A stretch of 64,000 nucleotides of DNA from Amorphochlora amoebiformis (Eukaryota > Cercozoa > Chlorarachniophyceae), in contig BAAHQB010000282.1 of NCBI GenBank assembly GCA_054601695.1, positions 124,001 through 188,000 of the forward strand, read 5' to 3'. Each line of letters begins with the position of its first letter. The stretch's first letter is position 1. This document shows positions 23,673 through 37,464 of this stretch, one piece after another. A program made the position numbers and the translations under genes. Below the pieces are notes generated by a model, which saw only the letters and a program-made list of their open reading frames with translations, ran no database searches and was not told where the DNA came from.

Positions 23673-23775
23673 CATATATATACACATATATAATATATAT
23701 ACATATATACACATATATACATATATATATATTATACGTATTATATGATACATATATATATATATATACATATAC

Positions 23776-23801
23776 CTGGATCTTTTGAATCGCTGCAGAG
23801 C
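23776..23801 (-). CDS. gene A exon 24
   Basis: Twenty-six nt between TCGTAG and GTATAT: SAAIQKIQ. Confidence 0.78.
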
Positions 23802-23909
23802 CTACGAGGGTTGAGGTTAGGTTTAGGGTTAGGGTTAGCGTTAGGGTTAGGGCTAGTGTATAACTACAATATTATATACACAAGTATAACTCAATATGAT
23901 GCATAATAC

Positions 23910-23963
<54 letters not shown>

Positions 23964-23992
23964 CATTATATATATATATATGTATATATATG

Positions 23993-24023
<31 letters not shown>

Positions 24024-24079
24024 AGTATATATATTTACAAGCGGCTTTGACCTATAGATTTAACGAAGATATTTACATA

Positions 24080-24138
<59 letters not shown>

Positions 24139-24216
24139 ATATACATGAATATTATATATATAGAGAAGAATATGTATATAAGGCATATATATATATATAG
24201 AGAGAGAGAGGGTTAC

Positions 24217-24269
24217 CTCCTCCATTAACAGCAGCGAAAATTTGAGCTGTAGATATAGCGCCTTGGAAT
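24217..24269 (-). CDS. gene A exon 23
   Basis: Fifty-three nt between ATGCAG and [23 protein letters not shown], with split Arg and Gly codons. Confidence 0.83.
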
Positions 24270-24273
24270 CTGC

Positions 24274-24321
<48 letters not shown>

Positions 24322-24355
24322 CCGCAGCAGTGAAACTATTGGTTCTTCTTGTACT

Positions 24356-24358
<3 letters not shown>
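24322..24358 (+). repeat. inverted echo of gene A exon 22
   Basis: GAAACTATTGGTTCTTCTTGTACTAGG on the plus strand matches the 3' end of exon 22 (GAAGCTGTAGGGGCTTCTTGTACTAG), which is on the minus strand. The copy is therefore inverted and lies downstream of the exon. Confidence 0.7.
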
Positions 24359-24413
<55 letters not shown>

Positions 24414-24540
24414 GTAGGCACCCAGCACGTTTACACGTGAGCTATACAACAGTCATACAACACAATCATGCAGAAAAGCCCTCCCACTTAAGGTTCGAGC
24501 CCCTGAAACCCCATATTCGGAATCTGGGAATACTATACAT

Positions 24541-24602
24541 CTACATCTGACATTCGCGTATATATATATATAGGAAACTATACATCTGTATCTGACATTC
24601 CC

Positions 24603-24643
<41 letters not shown>

Positions 24644-24673
24644 AAAACTATACATCTGCATCTGACATTCCCG

Positions 24674-24726
<53 letters not shown>

Positions 24727-24780
24727 ATGTATGTATAGGAAAACTGTACATCTGTATCTTACATTCCCGAACATGTATAG

Positions 24781-24823
<43 letters not shown>

Positions 24824-24870
24824 AATAGGAAAACTATACATCTATATCTGACATTCCCGAAGATGTATAG
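24541..24870. repeat. five-copy tandem repeat, 60-75 bp units
   Basis: GGAAAACTATACATCTGTATCTGACATTCCCGAA recurs at about 24530, 24574, 24642, 24738 and 24828, each followed by (AT)n of a different length. No exon with this sequence was found nearby, so its source is unclear. Confidence 0.9.
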
Positions 24871-24885
24871 CGATATGTATATTGA

Positions 24886-24932
<47 letters not shown>

Positions 24933-24941
24933 GTATATATA

Positions 24942-24997
<56 letters not shown>

Positions 24998-25011
24998 GTA
25001 TATATATATAC

Positions 25012-25088
25012 CTAGTACAAGAAGCCCCTACAGCTTCACTAGCGTGTGAATCTCCCGTACGACCCGCTGGGTCATAGGTTTTTAGACC
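25012..25088 (-). CDS. gene A exon 22
   Basis: Seventy-seven nt between TATATAG and GTATAT. It includes [20 protein letters not shown]. Confidence 0.87.
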
Positions 25089-25140
25089 CTATATGTATAT
25101 GTATGTATATGTATATATATATATATATGTATATATATAC

Positions 25141-25188
<48 letters not shown>

Positions 25189-25189
25189 G

Positions 25190-25224
<35 letters not shown>

Positions 25225-25292
25225 TCTATTTCTTCCTGAATATATATATATATATATATAATATATATATGACTATGTATTTATATATGTAT

Positions 25293-25332
<40 letters not shown>

Positions 25333-25361
25333 TATATATATATATACATATATATATATAC

Positions 25362-25417
25362 CGGGATAAGTATCTCTAGGTCTTTCTCCAGCTCGTCTTC
25401 TTTAGATCCGATGCGAA

Positions 25418-25418
<1 letters not shown>
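25362..25418 (-). CDS. gene A exon 21
   Basis: Fifty-seven nt, phase 0 to 0, TATATAG before and GTATAT after: [19 protein letters not shown]. Confidence 0.87.
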
Positions 25419-25495
<77 letters not shown>

Positions 25496-25529
25496 TACAT
25501 ACACATGTATATATGTATATATACATATG

Positions 25530-25579
<50 letters not shown>

Positions 25580-25591
25580 ATGTGTGTGAAC

Positions 25592-25645
<54 letters not shown>

Positions 25646-25672
25646 TATGTATATATATATATGTGTGTGTGT

Positions 25673-25737
<65 letters not shown>

Positions 25738-25885
25738 CACACAAACATACCTATATACGTACATACATATATACACGCATACACATATATACACATATAT
25801 GCACATACACATATGCATAAATAGTATGCATACAATACATCTAATCATATACAATCATGAATAGGAACATACCCATACATATACA

Positions 25886-25976
<91 letters not shown>

Positions 25977-26043
25977 AAATATACATATATAGATATATTT
26001 ATAGATACAAAATACAATATATATTCGTATATAATATAGATAC

Positions 26044-26082
26044 TTTCACTACGCCCGAGAAATTAATTCCCCAACGAGTCAC
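26044..26082 (-). CDS. gene A exon 20
   Basis: Thirty-nine nt, phase 0 to 0, TAATAG before and GTATCT after: [13 protein letters not shown]. Confidence 0.84.
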
Positions 26083-26083
26083 C

Positions 26084-26182
<99 letters not shown>

Positions 26183-26293
26183 TGTGTCTGTATGTGTATG
26201 TATGTTTCGATGTATATAAAATTACATAATATATATAAGTATATGAGTATATTTAGAGATATATATATATATATATGTATATATTTATATACA

Positions 26294-26339
<46 letters not shown>

Positions 26340-26350
26340 TTTTGTATATG

Positions 26351-26387
<37 letters not shown>

Positions 26388-26421
26388 GTGTAATATTTAC
26401 ATTGATGTTCATATATGCCCA

Positions 26422-26484
<63 letters not shown>

Positions 26485-26591
26485 CATATATACATATATG
26501 TATCTAATTTTCTTCTTATATTTATAAATATACATATATATATGACGTGATATATTAATTTAATGTTGCAAGCCGACGTATGGAATATTGT

Positions 26592-26636
<45 letters not shown>

Positions 26637-26673
26637 TATATATATATATATATATAATATATATATAGTACAC

Positions 26674-26728
26674 CGGAGTGTTTGAGAATTTGGCTTCAAC
26701 GGTACGTGAATCTGGTGGCTTTGAGGTA
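26674..26728 (-). CDS. gene A exon 19
   Basis: Fifty-five nt between TATATAG and [24 protein letters not shown]. Confidence 0.84.
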
Positions 26729-26729
26729 C

Positions 26730-26843
<114 letters not shown>

Positions 26844-26956
26844 CATATATATAGAGAGAGAGGTACTAAATACATATATATAATTTATATTTATAGATAC
26901 ACTAAAATTTATATAAATATAGTTGATAATAAAAATCAAATGTATTTTGTTAAGTA

Positions 26957-27185
26957 AGCTTACCCTAACCCTAACCCTAACCCTAACCCTAACCCTAACC
27001 CTAACGCTAACCCTAAAGCTAATGCTAACGCTAACGCTAACGCTAACCCTAGCCCGAACCCTAACCCTAACCCTAGCCCTAACCCTAACCCTAACCCTTA
27101 CCCTAAGCCTGACCCTAACCCAACCCTAACCCTAACCCTAACCCTAACCTTAACCCTAACCCTAACCCTAACCCTAACCCTAACT
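26957..27185 (-). repeat. CCCTAA array in intron
   Basis: Perfect to degenerate CCCTAA (ACGCTAA variants at 27000-27045) between exons 18 and 19. On the transcript it reads TTAGGG. Confidence 0.95.
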
Positions 27186-27188
27186 TAC

Positions 27189-27250
27189 TTAAATCGAACG
27201 CTTGTTTCGGCCTTTTGTTCAACAACTTCTTTATCTCCATATCCCTTAGC
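27189..27250 (-). CDS. gene A exon 18
   Basis: Sixty-two nt between TATATAG and [27 protein letters not shown] second open frame exists but does not keep phase with exon 17. Confidence 0.85.
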
Positions 27251-27352
27251 CTATATATTTATATAAATATAAATATATATATATATATGTATATATATAT
27301 ATCATATTTTTATATTTATATATATATATATGTGTGTATATATATATATAGT

Positions 27353-27425
<73 letters not shown>

Positions 27426-27506
27426 TAATATATATATATATATATGTAATTAAATATATATATAGGTATGTATTTATACAAAGATTTTAATATAAATATA
27501 TGTATG

Positions 27507-27537
<31 letters not shown>

Positions 27538-27603
27538 TTTTAATATAATACACATATATTCTGTCACTGTAAACTAAAACTTGAAAATAGTAATACATAT
27601 ATA

Positions 27604-27634
<31 letters not shown>

Positions 27635-27649
27635 AACATAAATAATATA

Positions 27650-27682
<33 letters not shown>

Positions 27683-27689
27683 CCACATT

Positions 27690-27735
<46 letters not shown>

Positions 27736-27751
27736 ATATATATATATATAC

Positions 27752-27810
27752 CTTCTCAGTAAATTCAAACTTAAATACATTCTCCTTCATCTCAAATATA
27801 TTCTTCACAC
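27752..27810 (-). CDS. gene A exon 17
   Basis: Fifty-nine nt between ATTTAG and GTATAT: VKNIFEMKENVFKFEFTEK. Confidence 0.85.
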
Positions 27811-28542
27811 CTAAATATATTCACTCTACTCTTAGAATTAGGGTTAGGTTCGGGTTACAGCTAGGCTAGGGTTAGGGTTAGGGTAGGGTTGGTTAGGGTT
27901 GGGTCAGGGTTAGGGTTAGGTTCAGGATTAGGGTTAGGGTTAGGGTTGGGAGGAGTGGTTTGACATGAGATCAGACTGGGGTTAAGCTTAGGCTTAGAGG
28001 CTTAGGGTTAGAGTTGGGTTAGAGATAAGTTCAGTCTAGACTTAGGGTTAGGGTTAGGGTTAGGGTTGGGGTTAGTTAGCCTTAGGGCTAGGGTTAGGGT
28101 TAGGGTTAGGGTTAGACATAAGGTCAGTCTAGGGTTAGTTTAGGGTTAGGGTTAAGGTTAGGGTTCGGGTAGGCTTAGGCTTAGAGGCTTAGGGTTAGGG
28201 TTAGGGTTAGAGTTGTGAGAGATAAGTCCAGTCTAGACTTCGGGTTAGGGTTAGGGTTAGGGTTAGGGTTAGGCTTAGAGACATAGGCTTAGGGTTAGGA
28301 TTAGAGTTGGGGTGAGACATATGTTCAGTCTAGGCTTAGGGTTAGGGTTAGGGTTAGGGTTAGGGTTAGGATTAGGGTTAGTAGTTAGGGTTAGGGTTAG
28401 GTTTAGGATTAGGGTGAGCGTTAGGGTTAGGGTTAGGGTTAAGGTTAGGTTAGGCTAGGGTTAGGGTTAGGGCTAGGGTTAGGGTTAGGGCTAGGGTTAG
28501 GGTCAGGGCTAGGGTTAGGGTTAAGGTTAGCATCAGCCCAAC

Positions 28543-28593
28543 CTTTCTTCTCATCCATTTCATTGAATCCATTCCCTTCGACTGTCTTGGCCA
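28543..28593 (-). CDS. gene A exon 16
   Basis: Fifty-one nt between TATTAG and GTTGGG: AKTVEGNGFNEMDEKK. Confidence 0.83.
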
Positions 28594-28794
28594 CTAATAG
28601 GGACAGGGTTAGGGTTAGGGTTAGGGTTAGGGTTAGGGTTAGGATTAGGTTAGGGTTAGGGTTGGGGTTGGGATTAGGGTTAGGGTTAGGTTAGCAGTCG
28701 GTTTAGAACTACGGGAGTAGCTTATTGCTAGAGTTAGAGCTGGAGTTAGGGTTAGGGTTAGGGCTAGGGTTAGGGTTAGGGTTAGGGTTTGAAC

Positions 28795-28835
28795 CAGGAA
28801 CAGATACTTGTGTTTTTCCTACTCTTTTTTCAATT
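28795..28835 (-). CDS. gene A exon 15
   Basis: Forty-one nt between CCTCAG and GTTCAA: IEKRVGKTQVSVP. The intron to exon 14 is only 64 nt. Confidence 0.75.
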
Positions 28836-28899
28836 CTGAGGGTTAGGGTTAGATTGAGGTTAGGGTTGGGTTAGGGTTAGGGTTAGGGTTTTTAGATAC

Positions 28900-28948
28900 C
28901 GTTTTATGAGGAGTGTAACTTTCTCGTTGAGGTTGAGAGATGGATTTT
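28900..28948 (-). CDS. gene A exon 14
   Basis: Forty-nine nt between AACAG and GTATCT: NPSLNLNEKVTLLIK. Confidence 0.82.
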
Positions 28949-29011
28949 CTGTTAGGATTAGGGTTAGGGTTAGGGTTAGGGTTAGGCTTAGGGTTATGGT
29001 TAGGATTAGGG

Positions 29012-29072
29012 TTAGGATCAGATTATTCAGCATATCTTAGTCCGAGAACCATTGACTCCTCCACAGGTAAGG
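29012..29072 (+). repeat. 60-bp element, also present at 53680
   Basis: GGATCAGATTATTCAGCATATCTTAGTCCGAGAACCATTGACTCCTCCACAGG at 29013 recurs with few changes at 53686-53742 in another gene's intron. This copy has an intact AG...GTAAGG exon-like frame on the plus strand (HILVREPLTPPQ). Confidence 0.85.
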
Positions 29073-29149
29073 TTAGGGTTAAGGTTAGGGTTGGAATTGG
29101 GGTTAGGGTTATGGTTAGGGCTATGGTTGGGTTAATGTAGGAGCTCTTA

Positions 29150-29203
<54 letters not shown>

Positions 29204-29254
29204 ACATATTGTATATTAATGCGAATGGTAATTACAATATACGTTTATCATATA

Positions 29255-29295
<41 letters not shown>

Positions 29296-29336
29296 AATAT
29301 ATATAATATAATATACATATATATATATATATTTAC

Positions 29337-29380
29337 CGTCTTCTATGGTTGTAAGGGCATCACTGAAAGTGTCGATACTC

Positions 29381-29382
<2 letters not shown>
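29337..29382 (-). CDS. gene A exon 13
   Basis: Forty-six nt between TATATAG and [21 protein letters not shown]. Together with the end of exon 12 it completes an EF-hand-like loop and exit helix. Confidence 0.86.
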
Positions 29383-29450
<68 letters not shown>

Positions 29451-29539
29451 GTGTGTAATTTCCAACATATATATATACATATATAAACACATATATACAT
29501 ATACACATATATATGTATGTATGTATATACATATATATG

Positions 29540-29624
<85 letters not shown>

Positions 29625-29627
29625 ATG

Positions 29628-29682
<55 letters not shown>

Positions 29683-29689
29683 GTATGTG

Positions 29690-30365
29690 TATATTATATG
29701 TATATGCATATGATGCAATACTAGACTTACATGCAATACATTGAAACGACATATTAAGATATACATATCTATTATACATGTATTATCTTAATAAGCAAGT
29801 TAAGATATGCATATATCGATCAATGAAATACAAAGCTTACATGCAATATATTGAATAGACATATTAGGATATATACATACCTAACATACACGAGTTAAGA
29901 TATGCAAATATTGAATTAATACAATGCAAGACTTACATATATAGAAACGACATATTAAGGTATATATACCCAATATACATATACTATCTTAATAAGCGAG
30001 TTAAGATATGCATATATTGAAGTAATGAAATACAAGGCTTACATGTAATATATTGAGACATATTAGGATATATACATACCTAACATACACAAGTTAAGAT
30101 ATGCAAATATTGAATTAATACAATGCAAGACTTACATACATAGAAACGACATATTAAGGTATACATACCTAATATACATATACTATCTTAATAAGCGAGT
30201 TAAGATATGCATATATTGAAGTAATGAAATACAAGGCTTACAAGTAATATATTGACACATATTAGGATATACATACCTAATACATACAAGTTTAGATATG
30301 CATATATTGAATTAATATAATGCAAGACTTACATATGTTGAAACGAAATATCAAGATATACATGT
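29690..30365. repeat. 200-bp dimeric satellite in intron
   Basis: AATAAGCAAGTTAAGATATG occurs at 29790, 29991 and 30190 (periods 201 and 199). Each unit is two related 100-bp monomers that alternate (ATGAAATACAAGGCTTACA against ATACAATGCAAGACTTACA). Confidence 0.93.
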
Positions 30366-30389
30366 TTTTAACATAATCTGGTACAACTT

Positions 30390-30515
<126 letters not shown>

Positions 30516-30572
30516 CAACCATACACTAAGTATACATGATATCATCATTGTAGATTTGAATATGCATATATA

Positions 30573-30653
<81 letters not shown>

Positions 30654-30655
30654 TA

Positions 30656-30692
<37 letters not shown>

Positions 30693-30699
30693 TTAATAC

Positions 30700-30762
30700 C
30701 AATCCAGAGTTTGTAGGATCGAAAAAGTTTTGTAGAACTTTCTTGGAAGATTCTGACAATTT
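30700..30762 (-). CDS. gene A exon 12
   Basis: Sixty-three nt, phase 0 to 0, GCTTAG before and GTATTA after. [17 protein letters not shown] with exon 13 gives an EF-hand-like pattern (F-F-D-x-T-x-S-G then F at loop position 13). The loop position 12 residue is Thr, so calcium binding is doubtful. Confidence 0.87.
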
Positions 30763-30773
30763 CTAAGCAATAC

Positions 30774-30892
<119 letters not shown>

Positions 30893-30964
30893 GTATATGT
30901 ATATATGCATATAAGTACATATATACGTACGTATGGTAATATATACATGTATCTGTGTACATAT

Positions 30965-30995
30965 ATTTCTGATGTAAAGATACAGCATTGTCACC

Positions 30996-31048
<53 letters not shown>

Positions 31049-31065
31049 TATATACTAGTATTATT

Positions 31066-31096
<31 letters not shown>

Positions 31097-31235
31097 TTTA
31101 TATAACCTTTTTTAATGTGCAGATAAACATTGCAGTAATACGCAATAATATACATATATAAATATATATATACATATATATATACGTATGTATTGAATAT
31201 ATAATAAATATTTTACCTTTTGCCGATGTAGGGAC

Positions 31236-31242
<7 letters not shown>
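30965..31242 (-). repeat. echoes of the 3' end of gene A exon 11
   Basis: ACATCGGCAAAAGGTAAAA at 31210-31240, CTGCACATTAAAAAAGGTTA at 31104-31130 and ACATCAGAAATA at 30966-30984 resemble the exon end ACATCAGAAAAAGGTAA in decreasing order of similarity. Confidence 0.6.
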
Positions 31243-31295
<53 letters not shown>

Positions 31296-31314
31296 TATAT
31301 ATATACATATATAT

Positions 31315-31362
<48 letters not shown>

Positions 31363-31377
31363 CACACATACACATAT

Positions 31378-31447
<70 letters not shown>

Positions 31448-31450
31448 TAC

Positions 31451-31513
31451 CTTTTTCTGATGTTGAGATAAGGCATTGACTAATTCTGTTGTCTTAACCT
31501 CTGACCCAACACT

Positions 31514-31514
<1 letters not shown>
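31451..31514 (-). CDS. gene A exon 11
   Basis: Sixty-four nt between TATATAG and [26 protein letters not shown]. Copies of its 3' end with donor lie downstream. Confidence 0.87.
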
Positions 31515-31592
<78 letters not shown>

Positions 31593-31668
31593 GTTTATAT
31601 ATACATATATATATATATATATATACATATAATATATATATATATATTATATTTTATATATATATAAA

Positions 31669-31699
<31 letters not shown>

Positions 31700-31756
31700 A
31701 TATATACAGATAGAGAGAGAGCGAAACATACTTATACTTGAAATCTAAACACAATA

Positions 31757-31827
<71 letters not shown>

Positions 31828-31839
31828 ATATATATACCC

Positions 31840-31939
31840 ACGTATATACATAAATAAAAAAGTAAACGTACCAGAAATCCGAGAATAAATATATTTTTTA
31901 TTTTTTCATTTTGATTAGAGGTTTATATTACCTGTCTTC

Positions 31940-32012
<73 letters not shown>

Positions 32013-32115
32013 CACGTATATACATAAATAAACAAGTAAACGTGCCAGAAATCCGAGAATAAATATATTTTTTATTTTTCGTTTTTATTAGAGGTTTATA
32101 TTACCTGTCTTCAGT
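31840..32115. repeat. 170-bp tandem duplication in intron
   Basis: ACGTATATACATAAATAAAC...ACCTGTCTTCA is present at 31838-31940 and 32009-32113 with a few substitutions and an AT array between. Confidence 0.93.
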
Positions 32116-32189
32116 TTGGTTCCAAAAGGTGTGAGTGAGAATATATTACATAGATATGTACATACATATATACATACATATATATGTAA

Positions 32190-32241
<52 letters not shown>

Positions 32242-32375
32242 GTATATATATATATATATAGTTATACATATTAGTATATAGCTATATACATAATACATAT
32301 ATATATATATACATACATATATACAGAAATAAATATACATATTATCTTTATAAATATAATTGTATATATATATAG

Positions 32376-32426
<51 letters not shown>

Positions 32427-32582
32427 GATATATAATATATGTATATATATATATATATGTATGTATATACCCATATTTATGTCAGTATATAAGTTTTTAT
32501 GTTTATATGTACCCAAAGGGTTAGGGTTTACATGTGTGTCATTTTTAACATATTGATATAATATATATATATATATAGTTAC

Positions 32583-32619
32583 CCCTTCACTGTTTTTGAC
32601 CATAGGGCGCGGGAGGATC
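32583..32619 (-). CDS. gene A exon 10
   Basis: Thirty-seven nt between TTAAAG and [17 protein letters not shown] plus GG. Confidence 0.78.
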
Positions 32620-32642
32620 CTTTAATATATACAGTAAATATA

Positions 32643-32679
<37 letters not shown>

Positions 32680-32727
32680 ATGTGTGTATATATGTGTGTG
32701 TGTAAAAGTGTATATATAAATAAATAA

Positions 32728-32775
<48 letters not shown>

Positions 32776-32875
32776 TACATATATACGTATATCTACATAT
32801 ATATATATACAGTATGCTATCCTGTACCAATTGAGCAAGCCAAATGAAGGTATGAACATAAATATAAGTATATAC

Positions 32876-32932
<57 letters not shown>

Positions 32933-32936
32933 ATAT

Positions 32937-33014
<78 letters not shown>

Positions 33015-33334
33015 CATATATATATATATATATTATACGTATATATTATTTATATTAGATATACCTATCTTTGGAGCTTAGAGTGCTTGTGAATGTGGGT
33101 ATAAATATGTGTGTTATGTGGATATATATATATATATGTATATATATATGTATGTATATATTTTATGTACATACATATGTACATGTGTATATATATATAT
33201 AGTATACACATATACATAACTTTTATGTACATACATGTGTGTATATATATATGTATACATATATGTACACATATAGATATATATATATGTAAATATATAC
33301 ATACATATATACACATATATATATATATATATAG

Positions 33335-33370
<36 letters not shown>

Positions 33371-33388
33371 ATATGTGTGTCTGTGTAA

Positions 33389-33419
<31 letters not shown>

Positions 33420-33447
33420 CTTATTATTATTATTGTTGTTATTATTT

Positions 33448-33492
<45 letters not shown>

Positions 33493-33498
33493 TTATAC

Positions 33499-33549
33499 CA
33501 TCTTGGAGTTTGGTGAGGAATCCAACAAATTTTTTACTCTTAGCAGCAT
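33499..33549 (-). CDS. gene A exon 9
   Basis: Fifty-one nt between CGTTAG and [22 protein letters not shown]. Confidence 0.86.
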
Positions 33550-33570
33550 CTAACGGGATTAATATATAGA

Positions 33571-33617
<47 letters not shown>

Positions 33618-33626
33618 GTATTTATA

Positions 33627-33797
<171 letters not shown>

Positions 33798-33839
33798 CAC
33801 ATACAATATACATATATATATATATATGTATATGTATAT

Positions 33840-33902
<63 letters not shown>

Positions 33903-33930
33903 CATATTATATATCGTACACATTTATATA

Positions 33931-33977
<47 letters not shown>

Positions 33978-34052
33978 TATGTTGACATAATCTCCATAAT
34001 ATCCTTCATATTGGTCTCCATATGCTAAATATCTCTCTCCAGTTTGTACATA

Positions 34053-34107
<55 letters not shown>

Positions 34108-34247
34108 TATATGTGTATTTGTATGTATGTGGTATTTGTGTTATATATTTTTATTTGTACATATTATATATATATATAAATATATATATATATGTGTGTG
34201 TGTGTATATGTGTATATGTAAATGTATACACATATATATACTATGTA

Positions 34248-34280
<33 letters not shown>

Positions 34281-34351
34281 CACACATACACATATTATTT
34301 GTGTATATAATATATATATATATATATATATACATATATATAAATAAATAA

Positions 34352-34385
<34 letters not shown>

Positions 34386-34452
34386 ATTTATATCTTTAAT
34401 TTACGTAGCATTAGCATCTACGCAAAACGCATTATATCACTCTTCACTTTAC
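33978..34452 (-). repeat. two echoes of gene A exon 8
   Basis: Islands at 33978-34030 and 34395-34452 match the KRDIKRIKTTTKDIN part of exon 8 (AGAGAGATATTTAGC-TATGG-GACC-A-TATGAAGGATATTA). Neither keeps a GT donor. Confidence 0.7.
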
Positions 34453-34612
34453 TTAGACACACACATATATATATATATATATAAACATATATATATATAT
34501 ATATATATTATGTATACATACATATATACATACATAATATATATATATATATATATTGATACATATATATATATATACATATATATGTGTGTGTGTATGT
34601 ATGTGTGTGTTT

Positions 34613-34645
<33 letters not shown>

Positions 34646-34657
34646 TATAACACTTAC

Positions 34658-34725
34658 CGTTAATATCTTTCGTAGTTGTCTTTATCCGCTTAATATCCCT
34701 CTTCAACTTATTTCGAAGGCTTATC
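34658..34725 (-). CDS. gene A exon 8
   Basis: Sixty-eight nt between CGTTAG and GTAAGT. It includes LRNKLKRDIKRIKTTTKDIN, strongly basic and helical. An internal AAG acceptor would give a 49-nt exon but leave phase unsatisfied with exon 7. Confidence 0.82.
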
Positions 34726-34817
34726 CTAACGAAAATATCTTATGCTCAAAACAATCTCACCAATCAAAACCCACTGTAATAAGGCTAATTCATTCTCTTT
34801 CGCCCGAAATTTTCTAA

Positions 34818-34879
<62 letters not shown>

Positions 34880-34882
<3 letters not shown>

Positions 34883-34936
34883 AGCCAGCGAAACATAGAC
34901 GTCGTTCGCCTTAACTTTTGTAAGTGATCGCTAAGG
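34880..34936 (-). CDS. gene A exon 7
   Basis: Fifty-seven nt between TATATAG and [24 protein letters not shown]. With exon 8 it forms a W/L/R-rich amphipathic stretch, loosely like the helical region N-terminal to some TKL kinases. Confidence 0.82.
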
Positions 34937-34982
<46 letters not shown>

Positions 34983-35007
34983 ATGTATATATATTTTATA
35001 TATGCAC

Positions 35008-35038
<31 letters not shown>

Positions 35039-35125
35039 CATGTGTGTGTGGGGGGGTGTGGGGGTGTGTTTGTTTTTTCTGTGTGTTTGTATATATTATT
35101 TATTTACTTCTATAGATATATATAA

Positions 35126-35156
<31 letters not shown>

Positions 35157-35296
35157 AGTTTGTTTAAAAATACAAATGCTATAAATATATATTTACATAT
35201 ATATATATATATATATAAAAATATATATATTTATATATTATATTATATATCTATATATTATATATATATATATACATATATATATTATATATACAT

Positions 35297-35329
<33 letters not shown>

Positions 35330-35371
35330 ATATATATATATTATATATACATTATATATATATATATATAC

Positions 35372-35436
35372 TTGTTGATGTTCTTCCTGACGACGATAAA
35401 GAAGTCATCGCCTTTTGGAAGTCTTTCTATCTCTTT

Positions 35437-35440
<4 letters not shown>
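35372..35440 (-). CDS. gene A exon 6
   Basis: Sixty-nine nt between TATATAG and GTATAT. It includes [20 protein letters not shown]. Confidence 0.86.
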
Positions 35441-35502
<62 letters not shown>

Positions 35503-35507
35503 ATGTT

Positions 35508-35551
<44 letters not shown>

Positions 35552-35628
35552 AATATAGATTTGTGTGTATATATAGGTACACCCAGTAGATATATTCATT
35601 CATACGGTATATATATATATATAACTTA

Positions 35629-35694
<66 letters not shown>

Positions 35695-35740
35695 TATATA
35701 TATATATGTGTGTGTATATATATAAAATAATAATATATAC

Positions 35741-35812
<72 letters not shown>

Positions 35813-35883
35813 AATGTATAAAATATATACATATATATATGCGTATATATATGTTTCACACTACATATGTGTATATATATATG

Positions 35884-35919
<36 letters not shown>

Positions 35920-35940
35920 GTGTATATATCGATATATATA

Positions 35941-35971
<31 letters not shown>

Positions 35972-35974
35972 GTG

Positions 35975-36096
<122 letters not shown>

Positions 36097-36125
36097 TATA
36101 TATACATGTACACATACACACATAC

Positions 36126-36172
36126 CCTTTTATCAGCGCCGTTGCAAATTTTTTAAGAGCAAAGACTGCTTG
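36126..36172 (-). CDS. gene A exon 5
   Basis: Forty-seven nt between ATACAG and [21 protein letters not shown] plus GG. Confidence 0.85.
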
Positions 36173-36178
36173 CTGTAT

Positions 36179-36267
<89 letters not shown>

Positions 36268-36300
36268 ATATATATATATGCATATTATATCTATATGTGC

Positions 36301-36350
<50 letters not shown>

Positions 36351-36401
36351 GTGTGTGTGTGTATGTATGTATGCATGTATACATATATATATAGATATGA
36401 G

Positions 36402-36446
<45 letters not shown>

Positions 36447-36520
36447 ACATACGTGTGTATAAATATACATATTGTATCTAAATATATACGTATATATACA
36501 TATATATATACATACATATG

Positions 36521-36585
<65 letters not shown>

Positions 36586-36667
36586 GCATATTATATCTAA
36601 ATCTAAATATATAATATATATACATACATGTGTATATAAGTATATATACATATATATGTATACATAC

Positions 36668-36694
36668 TTGTAAAGGCTTTTGTATCATAGACTT
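36668..36694 (-). CDS. gene A exon 4
   Basis: Twenty-seven nt, phase 0 to 0, ATCAAG before and GTATGT after: KSMIQKPLQ. Confidence 0.72.
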
Positions 36695-36696
36695 CT

Positions 36697-36730
<34 letters not shown>

Positions 36731-36744
36731 ATATAATATATATA

Positions 36745-36833
<89 letters not shown>

Positions 36834-36892
36834 ATTACTTTTATATGTACATCTTAAAAAAAGATTGTGCAGGTATTCATTTATGTCAAATC

Positions 36893-36936
<44 letters not shown>

Positions 36937-36937
36937 A

Positions 36938-36996
<59 letters not shown>

Positions 36997-37072
36997 TATA
37001 TATATACACATATAAAATATATATATTATATATATGTATATGTATGTAATACATATACACATACACACATAA

Positions 37073-37121
<49 letters not shown>

Positions 37122-37315
37122 AATATATATATATGTGAATTATATATATATATATATATATATATAAATATATATATACATATTATATATATATATATAC
37201 ATATATACATAATATATATATATATAGATATTACATTTATATATTTTTGTATCTTATATATGATGCATTTCCATATATACATAGATATTTTTGTATACCT
37301 TTATTCACATGACTA

Positions 37316-37371
<56 letters not shown>

Positions 37372-37432
37372 GTATGTTTGTATGTATGTGTATATATACT
37401 AAACAAATATATAATATGACTAAATTTCCAAC

Positions 37433-37464
37433 CATTATCAAGTCATTCTTAGATTCTTCATTAT
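37433..37464 (-). CDS. gene A exon 3
   Basis: Thirty-two nt between CTCTTAG and [16 protein letters not shown]. Its acceptor and first bases are amplified with TTAGGG in the upstream array. Confidence 0.75.

Larger units (their letters stand above)
27835..29140 (+). repeat. TTAGGG arrays between exons 13 and 17
   Basis: About 1.2 kb of TTAGGG with embedded higher-order units (AGGCTTAGAGGCTTAGGG, GACATAAGGTCAGTCTAG), interrupted only by exons 14, 15 and 16. Confidence 0.95.

Noticed and set aside
24039-24051. 13-nt exon (VKAA) on the minus strand
   Set aside because: AG and GT are present, but using it breaks the frame between exons 23 and 24, which join directly.
32817-32875. Minus-strand segment [15 protein letters not shown] as an exon or signal peptide
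   Set aside because: Hydrophobicity comes from AT-rich sequence, and exons 9 and 10 of gene A join in phase without it.
36845-36888. Possible exon [12 protein letters not shown] on the minus strand
   Set aside because: Has an acceptor and GTACAT, but no phase fits its neighbours; exons 3 and 4 join without it. It may be an alternative exon.
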